A DNA stretch of 64,000 bases, from the NCBI GenBank assembly GCA_024277195.1, contig JAJRVS010000001.1:1-64000 (forward strand), read 5' to 3'. The position numbers and the translations under genes are program-made. Shown in pieces: positions 53,074 through 63,002 of this stretch (within the stretch, counting starts at the first letter, position 1; the number at the start of each line of letters is the position of its first letter). The notes beneath the pieces are model-generated. The model was not told the DNA's origin. It saw only the letters and a list, made by a program, of their open reading frames with translations, and did no database searches. This stretch comes from Verrucomicrobiota bacterium. Its GTDB lineage: Bacteria > Verrucomicrobiota > Verrucomicrobiia > Verrucomicrobiales > DEV007.

Positions 53074-55856
53074 ATGAATAAAGCAGATGACTTGATCGTC
53101 TACAAAAGAAGAGTGGGTTCACTATAAACAGGCTTATCGAAGGAAAAGACAACAGACCGGAAATTCCGGATTATGAGATTCTGCGCAAAATAGGCGGAGG
53201 GTCATATGGCGAGGTGTGGATGGCTCGCAGCGTGACGGGGTCTTTGCGTGCAGTGAAGGTGGTGCAGCGTAAGGATTTTGATCTGGAGCGCACTTATGAG
53301 AGGGAGTTCGAGGGGATCAAGAAATATGAGAATGTTTCCAAGGATCATCCGGCCTTGGTGGATGTGCTGCATGTTGGCAGGAACCGTGCAAAGGAATTTT
53401 ATTTTTACGTGATGGAATTGGGTGATGACTGTTTTCACGGTCAGGAGATTGATCCGGATTCGTATGAACCACGCACCTTGAGTTCGGATTTGCGTGCGCG
53501 CCAGAGCACGGACGTGCAGAATGGGGTTACTTTGGGTATTCGCATTGCGGGTGCGCTGGGGCATTTGCATCAGAATGGCTTGACCCACCGGGATGTAAAA
53601 CCTTCCAATGTCATTTTTGTCAATGGCGAGGCCAAATTGGCGGATATAGGTTTGGTGGCTCACAGTGGGCAGCGTTCTTTTGTTGGCACCGAGGGGTATA
53701 TGCCGCCGGAAGGGCCCGGCACGGCTTCTGGGGATCTTTATAGTCTGGCGATGGTTCTTTATGAGGTGGCGACGGGAAAGGACCGTTTGGATTTTCCGGA
53801 ATTGCCGACCAATTTGGAGTTGTCACCAACGGTGAACCGGGACGAGTGGCGGATGTTGAATACGGTGATCTGCCGCGCGGGGGCGCCGAATGCCCGCAAG
53901 CGTTATTCGAGTGCCGAGTCGCTGGTGGTGGCTCTGGAAAACATTCGTGAGCAGGAGGAAAAATCTGAAGCGCGATGGCATGGCCGGGCGTGGATGGCCG
54001 TGGCGGCGATATTTGTTTTATTTTTGGCGGGAGCGATTGGCTTGGTTTATTACAGTATCCCTCCGGCAACGGCACCTCCCTTGGAGCTAAGTAGTGTGGA
54101 AGAGGGTAACAGGGAGGACGGTGAAAATGGAGATGCGATCGGGCGGGCCACGATGCCTGGAGGCGGGGGCACTCCTGTCATTGTGGATTCTTTTTTTCCG
54201 GAAGTGGGGGATTTGTCGACTTCCGTGATGTCCAAGGAAATGCAGGCAATGGCGGCGGCGGCAGCGGCGGCGGCCAATGAGAAAGAGCAGGAGATGGCCT
54301 CTGCGGATGGTGATGGAAGTGCGGATATGCCGTCGGATAAAATTGAAAAGGAAGTGGAGCTGGCTGAGTTCAAAGTGTTCAGTCACCCGATTGGGGCGGT
54401 GGTGATGCATGAGGGCAAGGAGCTTGGCAGAACCCCGACGCGCTTTTTGACCTTTCCTCCAGGTAAGGTGGAACTGGTATTGAAGCTTCCGGGCTATCAG
54501 GAAAAGGTATTGATACGGGAGCTGATTGCAGGGCGTCAGTACGATAATACGACTTTGATCCGTGACCGTCGCCCGAAGGATAGTTCGGCGTGGGTGAATT
54601 ATTTGGGGATTCGGTTTGAGGCGGGAGATGGTACGCATGTTTCGAGTGAAATCACCCGTGATCAATTCGGGATGTTTTTGGAAAAAACCCAGCGGCCATT
54701 TGCGGTGGCAGGTAAGCAGGGATTGGTTTTGGCGAATGAAGAGAGTCAGTGGGCCTTTTGCGATTGGATGACGGCTCAGGATCAGATGGAGGGGTATCTG
54801 GGAGAGAGCCAGTATCATCGGCCCCAGATCTCCGGCACACCGGGAAGGGACGGGACTTTTTTCTGTGTGATCGACAATGTGTTTGGTGGTGCTTTGGTGA
54901 GCAGTGATCCTTCCGGTGCCGGGGTGTATCGACGGGGGCATTTGATCGGCCGCACGCCGATGGAGCTGCGCGAGGTGCGTGCGGGACCATTCACGGTGAC
55001 TTTGAAAAAAGAGGGGCATGGGGAGCAAATCCGTAGTGGTATGATCCAGCAAGACCGTGAACTGCAGGTCGAGGTGGATTTACAAAGGGATGGCAGTGTG
55101 ATTTTCGGGGAGACTTGGAAAAACAGTCTGGGAATGAAATTTGTGCCAGTGGATAAGGATCTGATGGCATCTGCCTATGAAACCCGGGTTGTGGATTTTG
55201 ATGCTTACTTGCTTGATGCCCCTCCGGCGGGGGGAAAACCAGCGGTGGGGTTCACTCAGGACCCGGATCATCCGGTGGTGGGAGTGAGTCTGAAGGATGC
55301 TGAAAATTTCTGTCAGTGGTTGACGGAAGTTGAGCGGACTTCAGGAAAGATTGAATCAAATGAAGAGTACCGCTTGCCGACCGATTTGGAGTGGAGCCGG
55401 ATGGCGGAATTGGCTGGAGAGACTGGGGCGACCCCTGAGCGGCGGGACAGCAAAGTCCGTAAACATTTTCCCTGGGGAGCAGAGTGGCCACCACCACCGG
55501 GCAGTGGGAATTTTGCGGATAAAAGTGCCAAGGGGCGCTACGTGTTGAAAGGTTATGATGATGGTTTTGAAAAAACTTCACCAGTAGGCAATTACAAACC
55601 GAACCCGCTTGGTATTTACGATTTGGCGGGCAACGTGTGGGAATGGGTGAGTGATGCTTATAGTGGTGATACCGGTTTGCAAGTGGTGCGGGGCGGGGCG
55701 TGGAACGTGTCTGAGCGGGATTTGTTGCTGAGTTCTTACCGCAATGCCGTACCTCCAACGATCAGGGAAGGATTGTATGGTTTTCGTTGTGTGCTTTCGA
55801 AGGTGCAAGCGGAGGAAGGGCAAGTGGCAGTTTCTGTCGCGAAGCTTATGCAGTGA
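53074..55856 (+). CDS. Membrane serine/threonine kinase with PEGA-like and FGE-sulfatase domains; 5' end frameshifted
   Basis: The kinase frame starts properly with the Gly-rich loop (IGGGSYGEVW at 53190-53219) but has no ATG, GTG or TTG upstream before a stop at 53088; the first such codon, GTG 53214, would cut the loop. An ATG at 53074 with GGAGAG upstream lies in another frame and ends at 53127, so one base seems to be missing around 53100-53125. The rest is intact: VK lysine, HRDVKPSN, a DIG instead of DFG triplet, one membrane helix (AWMAVAAIFVLFLAGAIG), two PEGA-like domains and a C-terminal FGE-sulfatase domain (LAGNVWEWVSDAY, VVRGGAW). Follows the sigma factor gene by 24 nt and probably controls it. 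Confidence 0.85.
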
Positions 55857-55939
55857 TATGTTAAGAGATTTACAAAAAACGGTGAGAATACCAGGCTTAT
55901 CACTTGCGCGTTACACTCATTTGAAAAAGAGTAAAAGCT

Positions 55940-56545
55940 ATGGCGAATGAGCAGAACAAGGGGCGTGGTACCTGGATATTTCTTGGCATGGTGCTGGTCG
56001 TAGGACTGGTAGCAGTGGGTGTCCTCCTTGCTGCTTTGAGTAGTCATGAACTGGTGGAAGGTGGCTTGCATGTTTATGGCGTGGTGGCGACTCATCTGTG
56101 GTCACCATTCAGCGCCCCTCTTGCGGTTTTTTATCTCCTCTTGCTGGGAACACTTGGCCTGGTTTTTCTGTTCGGGCGATGTTTGTATCGTAAGTTTTTT
56201 GGCAAAAGCGAGGTTTGGCGTCAGTACCGAATCGACACCTTTTTTTGGGTAGAGTGGCAGTGGGACTACTCGTGGAAGGGCAAAGTGATTAATTTGTGGT
56301 GCGAATGTGATAAGTGTGCGGAAGTGATGAAACCCAAAGTAGTTCCCGATGGGGACAGTGGGCTGGGGGTTCGTTTTATATGTAACCTGTGTGGTAAGCA
56401 GAGTACGACGATACGTTCGGCGGAGAGTGAGCGGGAGGCTCTTGACCGGGTGGAGAAAAAAATCGCTCGTAAGATCAGGGTGGGGAAATACCGAGGGGAA
56501 ATAGATGGACGGGTATTGGACGGCGGGAATAAGGGGTGTTTTTAG
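55940..56545 (+). CDS. Two-helix membrane protein with a zinc-ribbon-like cysteine cluster
   Basis: 201 residues. Two membrane helices (about 13-35 and 58-82) flank a short loop. The C-terminal soluble half has five Cys in two clusters, C-x-C-x2-C (WCECDKC) and, 36 residues on, C-x2-C (ICNLCG), the spacing of a zinc ribbon. A basic helical tail follows. I do not recognise the family. It starts 83 nt after the kinase gene and ends just before yjbQ. Confidence 0.6.
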   Translation: MANEQNKGRGTWIFLGMVLVVGLVAVGVLLAALSSHELVEGGLHVYGVVATHLWSPFSAPLAVFYLLLLGTLGLVFLFGRCLYRKFFGKSEVWRQYRIDTFFWVEWQWDYSWKGKVINLWCECDKCAEVMKPKVVPDGDSGLGVRFICNLCGKQSTTIRSAESEREALDRVEKKIARKIRVGKYRGEIDGRVLDGGNKGCF

Positions 56546-56588
56546 TCGGTTGTTGGAGAATTTTGATGCGAGGTTGCTTGCAGGAATT

Positions 56589-57008
56589 ATGAAAGTTTTC
56601 AGCGATAGTTTTTCTGTTTCCACCAGTGGAAAAGGAACTTATGAGATAAGTGATGAGATTGCCCGGGTGGTTGATGAGAGCGGGGTGGAAAGTGGAGTGG
56701 CGACGGTTTTTGTCTGTCATACAAGTTGTAGTTTGGTGATCATGGAGAATGCGGATCCGTCTGCGCGTACGGATTTGCATGCTTTTTTTGATCATTTGGT
56801 GCCGGAAGACACCCCTTACTTTGTCCACACTTATGAAGGGCCTGACGATATGCCGTCACACATCCGCATGTGCCTGACCGACGTTGATAAAAATATCCCA
56901 GTGCTGCAAGGGGAGCTGGCCCTAGGCACGTGGCAGGGTTTGTTTTTGTTTGAACATCGCCGCGCACCACACACCCGCCGGATTGCGGTCACGGTGATGG
57001 GAGAATGA
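56589..57008 (+). CDS. YjbQ family protein
   Basis: 139 residues from the ATG at 56589 (AGGA four bases upstream); longer starts run into the preceding gene. It matches the UPF0047/YjbQ family: CHTSCSLVIMENADPS, then RTDLHAFFDHLVPED, then the DDMPSHIRMCLTDV segment and GTWQGLFLFEHR. Conserved His and Asp residues suggest a metal-dependent or acid-base active site. E. coli YjbQ is reported to have weak thiamine-phosphate synthase activity, but the true role is unsettled. Confidence 0.9.
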   Translation: MKVFSDSFSVSTSGKGTYEISDEIARVVDESGVESGVATVFVCHTSCSLVIMENADPSARTDLHAFFDHLVPEDTPYFVHTYEGPDDMPSHIRMCLTDVDKNIPVLQGELALGTWQGLFLFEHRRAPHTRRIAVTVMGE

Positions 57009-57070
57009 TCAAGGGTTAGCTATTTCTGCGATGATTGCAATTGAGGTGCTTGGATGGTATATTATTTGCT

Positions 57071-57448
57071 ATGGACAGCGGGAAAGGAAAAAATCGTATC
57101 GCCAGGGGCTTGTTATTAGCGGGTTTGCTGTATGTGGGGTGCGTGGTTTTGCCGCTATCTGGTAAAGCCGAGATCGTCACTCGCGAGCTGGGTAAAAACA
57201 GCAAAGGGCAAACCGTCAGCGGTTATGTTTTCCAGCCGGGGCGTTCTTATCAGCGCCGCCCGCGCAGATCAAATTCAGTTTTTGGAGGACGCAGGGATTA
57301 TGGGCGCCGCGGTCGTGGCATTGATTATGGCTATCGCTACCCACTCTATGCGCCGGCTTTTTATTATTATGTGCCGCACAGCTATTCCTACCCGATCCAC
57401 CGATACCATCATGGAGGGGGGAGTATATCGGTGCATGTGAGCTTTTGA
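57071..57448 (+). CDS. Small secreted Arg/Tyr/Gly-rich protein
   Basis: 125 residues from the ATG at 57071; a TTG at 57035 is in frame but less likely. A signal peptide (GLLLAGLLYVGCVVLPLSGKA) precedes a basic low-complexity region (RRPRRS, GGRRDYGRRGRG) and then a tyrosine- and histidine-rich tail (YYYVPHSYSYPIHRYHHGGG). Such tails can bind metals, but nothing specific is shown. I do not recognise the family. Convergent with the gene on the other strand, 7 nt apart. Confidence 0.5.
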   Translation: MDSGKGKNRIARGLLLAGLLYVGCVVLPLSGKAEIVTRELGKNSKGQTVSGYVFQPGRSYQRRPRRSNSVFGGRRDYGRRGRGIDYGYRYPLYAPAFYYYVPHSYSYPIHRYHHGGGSISVHVSF

Positions 57449-57455
57449 AGGGAGG

Positions 57456-58340
57456 CTAGCGCACCATGATGCTCACCGCATGGTTCAATGGAACTTTGGC
57501 GAGATCGGGGGCGTAGTGAAATACACGCTTGGCAGGCTTGCCTGCAGATTCGGCCGCATAGATGCCGACTTCGAGTCGTTTGGGCAGGGTGCTCTCAGTG
57601 TCTACTGGAGTGATGGAAAGGCTGATAGTATTTTTCCCTTTGATCAGTCCACCGATGATAAGGTCACGCCCGTCATCGTTTTTGAGACGGCTTATGTGGT
57701 TACCCCGATTGACGTTGACGGTGACGTCGAAGCCATTGGCTGCAATCCATAACTCAGCTAAGTAAGCCGGGGGGGCGACAGGTTTGGCGACGAGGGGAGC
57801 CAGACCGATGGGTTGGAAAGCGGGATTTTTCAGGAAAGAGAAATCAGCGTTGCGGATTTTTAGTAACAGATCGGGATCATTGCCGAATTTGATAATGCGC
57901 AGGTTGTCGAATTTCCACTGATTGGATTCACGCACATATTTGAGCACCATGAAATTGTCGCTGATAATTTGATTGCCGCCGAGGCCGAAGTCGGCTTTAC
58001 CAAAATAGACAGCATTGGCGGTGTCACCTTTGACTAGAATATCCAGCAGGGTGAGCTGGGTTAGGGCGGGAGCTTGGAGAGGAACGGCAAACATGGCATC
58101 GGGGAAACGCAAGCGCTGCGAGATGATACGGTTGCGGGTATCCATCTGGCGGTAAGCGGCCGTGCTTGTTTGCCAGCTTTTGTAATCTTTATTGATCATG
58201 GCCGTGCGCCAGGCGGCGTAGGCGGTCTCAAGAGTGGCTTGCAGCTCGGGACTGGATTTGCTGGTTGCATCAGCGGCTGGAGCTAGTCTGGGCAGCAGGC
58301 AGCAGAGGGCAAGAAGAGTGAGTGTGATTCGAGGCTTCAT
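57456..58340 (-). CDS. Exported protein of unknown function
   Basis: 294 residues with a signal peptide (LTLLALCCLLPRLAPAAD). Residues about 30-160 look like an NTF2-like fold (TLETAYAAWRTAMINKDYKSW, AVYFGKADFGLG, WKFDNLRIIKFG), a pattern of many PVC exported proteins. Residues about 190-290 form a second beta-rich domain. Nothing catalytic is visible. It stands alone on the minus strand, divergent from the hydrolase-like gene. Confidence 0.6.
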   Translation of the reverse strand: MKPRITLTLLALCCLLPRLAPAADATSKSSPELQATLETAYAAWRTAMINKDYKSWQTSTAAYRQMDTRNRIISQRLRFPDAMFAVPLQAPALTQLTLLDILVKGDTANAVYFGKADFGLGGNQIISDNFMVLKYVRESNQWKFDNLRIIKFGNDPDLLLKIRNADFSFLKNPAFQPIGLAPLVAKPVAPPAYLAELWIAANGFDVTVNVNRGNHISRLKNDDGRDLIIGGLIKGKNTISLSITPVDTESTLPKRLEVGIYAAESAGKPAKRVFHYAPDLAKVPLNHAVSIMVR

Positions 58341-58497
58341 GATCAGAGTTGTCTGGATACCATGGCACAGTTTTTTGCATTGTGCTCAATAGAGTATATA
58401 GGAATTACGAAAACCTTTCGCCCTTGGCTTGAATTTTGCTTTGATCTGATTGATATAGACCTTTTTAAACTTTGCTTATTTTGTTCCAGAAAATTAT

Positions 58498-59373
58498 ATG
58501 AGACCGGCGATCAACGCAGTTGTAGACCGGCAAAACGAACTGCTCTCCCAAGCGGAGAGTTTCGTTTATAAGAAGATCGAGAACGGTCAGGATCTTCACG
58601 CCCACGTTTATTACCCAAAAGGGGAAAGGCGCGGAACGGATCGCCCGGTGGTGATGTTTTTTTATAGCAGCTCTTGGGATCAGGGGGAGGTCACACAGTT
58701 CGGCCCGCATTGTTTGTATTTTGCCGATCGGGGTGCGATCACCATGCTGATTGAATACCGGGTGAGTTCTACTCACGGTACCGGGCCGATGGAGGCGATG
58801 GCGGATGCCCGAACGGCGATTCGCTGGGTGCGCTACAACAAGGAGCATTTTGGCGCTGACGAGTTTAAAATCGTGGGAGCAGGTGGTATGGCAGGTGCCC
58901 ATCTGGTGTTGACCGCAGCGATGATCAAGGATTTTTCAGATGACGAGACGGATGTGCAGCTCAGTTGTGTACCAAATGCAATGATTCTGTTCAGTCCAAT
59001 AGTGGATATTTCAAAGAAGGGCTATGGCTTGGATCATTTCAAGGACACCAAGGAGGCTCGCAAGGCGAGTCCCATTCGTCACATGCAAAAAAAACTACCG
59101 CCGTGTATTTTGTTTCATGGCACGGCTGACCGGATGGTGCCGTTCAGTGGGGTGAAAAAATTTGTCAGCAAGATGAAGTGGCGGCGCAATGTCTGCGAGC
59201 TAGTGGATTTCGAGGGTCACGATCACAGTTTTTATAATATGAATGTCGATGTGGTGGCTTATGAAGGAACCATCAGCGCCGCAGATCGTTTTTTAGTGGA
59301 GCAGGGGTTTTTGGATTCCAATGAGGAAGACGATGGTACACCGAGGTTGCTGTCGTGGCGTGAGAGGGAGTAG
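58498..59373 (+). CDS. Alpha/beta-hydrolase-fold protein without a serine nucleophile
   Basis: 291 residues. The fold and order are those of the BD-FAE/esterase group: a YEYR-like strand, ADARTAIRWVRYNKEHFGAD, a nucleophile-elbow strand, then FHGTADRMVPF (Asp) and GHDHSFYN (His). The nucleophile turn G-x-S-A-G-G-H-L is replaced by a Gly/Met-rich turn (VGAGGMAGAHLVL) and the oxyanion H-G-G-G-W by YSSSW. No signal peptide. So it is probably a non-catalytic or altered-mechanism relative. AT-rich leader with no gene in the 157 bases before it. Confidence 0.75.
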   Translation: MRPAINAVVDRQNELLSQAESFVYKKIENGQDLHAHVYYPKGERRGTDRPVVMFFYSSSWDQGEVTQFGPHCLYFADRGAITMLIEYRVSSTHGTGPMEAMADARTAIRWVRYNKEHFGADEFKIVGAGGMAGAHLVLTAAMIKDFSDDETDVQLSCVPNAMILFSPIVDISKKGYGLDHFKDTKEARKASPIRHMQKKLPPCILFHGTADRMVPFSGVKKFVSKMKWRRNVCELVDFEGHDHSFYNMNVDVVAYEGTISAADRFLVEQGFLDSNEEDDGTPRLLSWRERE

Positions 59374-59422
59374 TTTTTTTAGCTTGCCTAGTTGGACAAG
59401 AAGATGGCAAAGTGTTCGAACT

Positions 59423-59827
59423 ATGAATCAAGAAGTCGAAAAAAAATCTCCTGTTTTGAAATATATTGGTTGTGGCTGCCTGAGCTTGGTGGTGCTGGGA
59501 GTGATAGGGGTTGTGGTGGTGGGTTTGGGTATAGGAAAAGCGCTGAAGAGTAATGCTCCTTACAAAGATTCCATCGTTGCCGTTCAGGCGAATCAGGTGG
59601 CGATTGAAGCTCTGGGCGAACCGATCAAACCTGGGTTCATGCCATCGGGCAGCATTAATATTGAAAATGACGGTGGAAACGTGACTTTCTCAATTCCGGT
59701 GTCAGGCCCAAAAGGCAGCGGAACCATTACCGTCAAAGGCACCAAAGCTGGGGGAGTTTGGAGCTACGACACCTGGCAGCTCAAAGTGGATGGGAAGGAA
59801 GAGGTGATCGAGTTGGGCAAAAAATAG
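59423..59827 (+). CDS. Coa1-like (cytochrome c oxidase assembly factor 1 family) membrane protein
   Basis: 134 residues from the ATG at 59423; the longer open frame overlaps the upstream gene. A hydrophilic start is followed by a Cys/Gly-containing membrane helix (LSLVVLGVIGVVVVGLGIG) and then the Coa1/Tim21-like domain (NAPYKDSIVAVQANQVAIEALG, GPKGSGTITVKGT, YDTWQLKVDG). Bacterial members are small membrane-anchored proteins without proven roles. It begins 49 nt after the hydrolase-like gene. Confidence 0.72.
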   Translation: MNQEVEKKSPVLKYIGCGCLSLVVLGVIGVVVVGLGIGKALKSNAPYKDSIVAVQANQVAIEALGEPIKPGFMPSGSINIENDGGNVTFSIPVSGPKGSGTITVKGTKAGGVWSYDTWQLKVDGKEEVIELGKK

Positions 59828-59867
59828 CGCAGTTGGGAAAGAGAGGGCGGGCAGAATAAGGTGCCGT

Positions 59868-59888
59868 GGGCAAGCGGAGCGCTTGCCC
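59868..59888. repeat. Perfect 9-bp palindrome between convergent genes
   Basis: GGGCAAGCG-GAG-CGCTTGCCC, a 9-bp stem with a 3-base loop, lies between the Coa1-like and sulfatase genes. It has no T run on either strand, so it may be a dispersed palindromic element rather than a classical terminator. Confidence 0.6.
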
Positions 59889-59900
59889 TACAATGGGGGC

Positions 59901-61403
59901 TTATTTTTTGTTGGGTTTGCCTTTGTTATTGCCTTTTTTCTTCCTGGGAGCGGGGATTTTCCATTTGGGGTCGGGTTGATGACCTTCTTCCATATACTTT
60001 ACCGCCCGTTTGACGATGGCGGGGTGTTCGCTGGCGATGTTTTGGTCTTCGCTGAGGTCACTGGAGAGGTCGTAGAGTTCTACTTTTCCAGTTAACATGG
60101 GCTTGCGGATGGCTTTCCATTTACCGAATTGCACCGCTTGTTTGCTGCCTTGTTCGTAGAATTCCCAATACAGGTAGGGGTGTTTTTTTTGTTGACCGTT
60201 TTCGCCTAAGAGGGTGGGCACGAGGCTGATGGATTGAATATTGCCGGGGGCTTTGCCGCCAGACAGCTCTGCGGCGGTGGCCATGAAGTCACCAAAATAA
60301 GCGGGGTGCTGGGAAATCCGGCCGGGGGCGATTTTACTGGGCCACCAAGCGATGGTAGGGACGCGGGTGCCGCCTTCATAGAGCGCGCGTTTGATGCCGC
60401 GCAGGGGGCCGCTGGCTTGAAAAAACTCGGGGTGATTGCCGCCTTCTTGGTGCGGGCCGTTGTCGGAGGTGAAGATCACCAGGGTATTGTCAGCGATTTT
60501 TTTCTGCTCCAGTAAAGTGACGATGCGGCCGATGTCACGATCCATCAGAGTGATCATGGCTGCCTGCCCCTTGTCGGGATCAGGCCAGTCTTTGTCGGAA
60601 TAAATGCCATGGTCGGGTACGTCCTGACCGTTGCCGGTGCCACGAGTGCCTTCGTTGTTGGCGTGTGGCACGTTGAATGCGAGATATAAAAAGAAAGGTT
60701 CGTCGTTTTTTGCTTTGCCGATGTAGTCCAGGGCTTCCTGGGCAAAAAGTCCGTGAGCGTAGTCGATGCGACCTTCGGGCGTGGCCCAACCGGCACCGTC
60801 ATCGGGCAGGCCTTTTTCCTTGCGTAAAGCAGTGTAAGCCGGGTCGGTGATGTTGCGCAGCTTGACGATCTCCGAGTTGCGGATCAGGAATTCCGGGTAG
60901 TGGTTGTGGGCGTGGCGTTGGTTGAGGTAACCAAAAAAGTAATCAAACCCTTGTTTGTTGGGATGGCCTGATGAGTTCAACTCGCCGAGCCCCCATTTGC
61001 CAATCAGCGCGGTTTTGTATCCAGCGCCTTTCAGGACTTCGGCGACGGTGACATCTTGATCGCGCAGGGTTTGTGCTTGCATGTCTTTGCGTCCAGCGTT
61101 GCCGCGCACCCACGTGCGCCCGGTGTGCTGTCCGGTCATCAGGACGGATCGTGAAGGGGCGCAAACGGTCGATCCGGCATAGAAGTTGGTGAGCTTGAGC
61201 CCTTCTTTGGCCATGCGGTCGAGATTGGGGGTTTTGATCAGCTTCTGGCCAAAACAACCAATGTCGCCATAACCCAGGTCATCAGCCAGGATGAAGATGA
61301 TGTTGGGTTTTTTTTGGTTCTGTGCGGTGGCAGGTGTGGGGGCGAGATAGAATGCTGCCGATAAGAGCAGCAGGGCGAAAAAGGAAAAATTCGAGATTTT
61401 CAT
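59901..61403 (-). CDS. Secreted type I sulfatase (arylsulfatase family)
   Basis: 500 residues. A signal peptide ([19 protein letters not shown]) leads to the alkaline-phosphatase-like sulfatase domain: [20 protein letters not shown] with the metal-binding Asp pair, then Cys81 in V-C-A-P-S-R, the C-x-P-S-R sequence that a formylglycine-generating enzyme matures, and GKWGLGE. Its C-terminus is a Lys/Gly-rich tail ([13 protein letters not shown]). It cleaves sulfate esters, probably on algal or host glycans. The maturing enzyme must be elsewhere; the FGE-like domain on the kinase is not expected to do it. Confidence 0.92.
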   Translation of the reverse strand: MKISNFSFFALLLLSAAFYLAPTPATAQNQKKPNIIFILADDLGYGDIGCFGQKLIKTPNLDRMAKEGLKLTNFYAGSTVCAPSRSVLMTGQHTGRTWVRGNAGRKDMQAQTLRDQDVTVAEVLKGAGYKTALIGKWGLGELNSSGHPNKQGFDYFFGYLNQRHAHNHYPEFLIRNSEIVKLRNITDPAYTALRKEKGLPDDGAGWATPEGRIDYAHGLFAQEALDYIGKAKNDEPFFLYLAFNVPHANNEGTRGTGNGQDVPDHGIYSDKDWPDPDKGQAAMITLMDRDIGRIVTLLEQKKIADNTLVIFTSDNGPHQEGGNHPEFFQASGPLRGIKRALYEGGTRVPTIAWWPSKIAPGRISQHPAYFGDFMATAAELSGGKAPGNIQSISLVPTLLGENGQQKKHPYLYWEFYEQGSKQAVQFGKWKAIRKPMLTGKVELYDLSSDLSEDQNIASEHPAIVKRAVKYMEEGHQPDPKWKIPAPRKKKGNNKGKPNKK

Positions 61404-61482
61404 ATAGTGATGATTGAAAGGGATGGACGGCGCTTTAACAAGCTACGTGATGACGCTATGGATACGGGTAAGGGGGAAGAAT

Positions 61483-61596
61483 GGGGAACCGCGAATGGAC
61501 ACTAGGGAACACGAACCTCCTGCGCCAAGGCTTCGGCGGTCAAGATGGCAAGAATGTTGAGGCGGGCAGGCAAACCCGCATCCCAGCAGGTTTGCC
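61483..61596. repeat. Possible dispersed repeat copy 2 plus a hairpin
   Basis: 61483-61550 shares AACCGCGAA and GTCAAGATGG blocks with 3391-3455. Just after it, GGCAAACC (61569-61576) pairs with GGTTTGCC (61589-61596), a hairpin that lacks a T run. Both sit in the 211-base gap between the sulfatase and dapL genes, where no gene is seen. Confidence 0.35.
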
Positions 61597-61614
61597 GGTA
61601 GTGAAAACAGGCCT

Positions 61615-62859
61615 TTAGTTTGCTTGGCTCAGGTTTTCGCTGATGCGGCGGCAGACTTCTTCGACGTTTTCTTTCGAGTTGAAGGCCGAGATACGGAAGT
61701 AACCTTCGCCGGCGGCGCCAAAGCCGGATCCGGGGGTGACGACTACGTTGAGCTCGTTAAGCATTTTGTCGAACATGCCCCATGAATCGACTCCGTCAGG
61801 ACAGGCGACCCACACGTAAGGTGAGTTGATACCTCCATAAACGGTGAGTCCGGCAGTCACGCAGGTATCGCGGATGAGGTCAGCGTTGCCCATGTAGTGG
61901 TCGACTAGATTTTTTACCTGCTGCTTGCCCGCATCGCTAAACACCGCTTCGGCTCCGCGTTGGATGGGGTAACTGGCTCCATTGAATTTGGTGCTTTGGC
62001 GTCTCGACCACAAAGGGTGGATCGCTTGCTCTTTGCCGTCGCTGGTTTTGCCCATCAGGCTTTTGGGGATAATGGTGTAGGCACAACGCACTCCAGTGAA
62101 ACCAGCATTTTTTGAAAAGGAACGGAATTCGATGGCACAGTCACGCGCGCCGTCGATTTCGAAAATGGAATGGGGAACGTCGTCTTCGCGGATGAAGGCC
62201 TCGTAGGCTGCGTCGTAGAGGATGATGGCGTCGTTCTCTTTGGCAAAAGCAACCCAGGCGGCGAGTTGTTCCCGACTGATCGTCGTGCCGGTAGGATTGT
62301 TGGGGTAACAAAGATAGATCAGATCGACTTTTTCTTCGTTTGGGATAGTTGGCACAAAATTATTCTCTGCGGTGCAAGGCAGATAGAGAAGGCCGCTGTA
62401 ATTGCCGGCTTCATCGGAATCCCCGGTATTGCCGGCCATCACATTGGTATCGACATAAACTGGATAGACGGGATCGGTGATGACGATGCGGTTGCCTGAT
62501 CCAAAGATATCAAGAATGTTACCGGTATCGCATTTGGCCCCGTCGGAAATAAAGATCTCATCGGCACTGATGTCGATTCCTTGGAATTGGTTGTCAGCGA
62601 TGGCTTCGCGCAAAAAAGCGTAACCTTGTTCTGGTCCGTAACCGTGGAAATCCTTGTGGCTTCCCAAGTCATCGATGGCGGCATGCATGGCTTCGCGGCA
62701 GGCTTCGGGTAGTGGTTCGGTCACGTCACCGATGCCACAACGAATCAGGGTTTTGGCGGCTTCGGGATTGGCTTCAGTGAAAGCTGTGACACGGCGGCCG
62801 ATTTCGGGAAAAAGGTAGCCGGCTTTGAGTTTCAGGTAGTTGTCGTTGATTTGTGGCAT
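61615..62859 (-). CDS. dapL: LL-diaminopimelate aminotransferase
   Basis: Converts tetrahydrodipicolinate directly to LL-diaminopimelate in lysine and peptidoglycan synthesis. 414 residues. It is a class I/II PLP aminotransferase: the PLP lysine lies near residue 250 in [13 protein letters not shown], and [24 protein letters not shown], and [10 protein letters not shown] are DapL hallmarks. The pathway is typical of Chlamydiae, Verrucomicrobia, plants and some others. No other lysine-pathway gene is next to it. The 143 bases upstream hold no gene. Confidence 0.96.
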   Translation of the reverse strand: MPQINDNYLKLKAGYLFPEIGRRVTAFTEANPEAAKTLIRCGIGDVTEPLPEACREAMHAAIDDLGSHKDFHGYGPEQGYAFLREAIADNQFQGIDISADEIFISDGAKCDTGNILDIFGSGNRIVITDPVYPVYVDTNVMAGNTGDSDEAGNYSGLLYLPCTAENNFVPTIPNEEKVDLIYLCYPNNPTGTTISREQLAAWVAFAKENDAIILYDAAYEAFIREDDVPHSIFEIDGARDCAIEFRSFSKNAGFTGVRCAYTIIPKSLMGKTSDGKEQAIHPLWSRRQSTKFNGASYPIQRGAEAVFSDAGKQQVKNLVDHYMGNADLIRDTCVTAGLTVYGGINSPYVWVACPDGVDSWGMFDKMLNELNVVVTPGSGFGAAGEGYFRISAFNSKENVEEVCRRISENLSQAN

Positions 62860-63002
62860 GAGAAGAAGGCGGTAGGTGTTTAGGCTATAGGGTGAGCATG
62901 GGAAAAGGCGCTTTCCGTGGGTTACGGAGTGCCTTTATAGTCAGGCGATTTTCTTGTAGATCAAGTAATCGCTGCGGTAAAGTTACTCAGCGTCGGCGGC
63001 GA

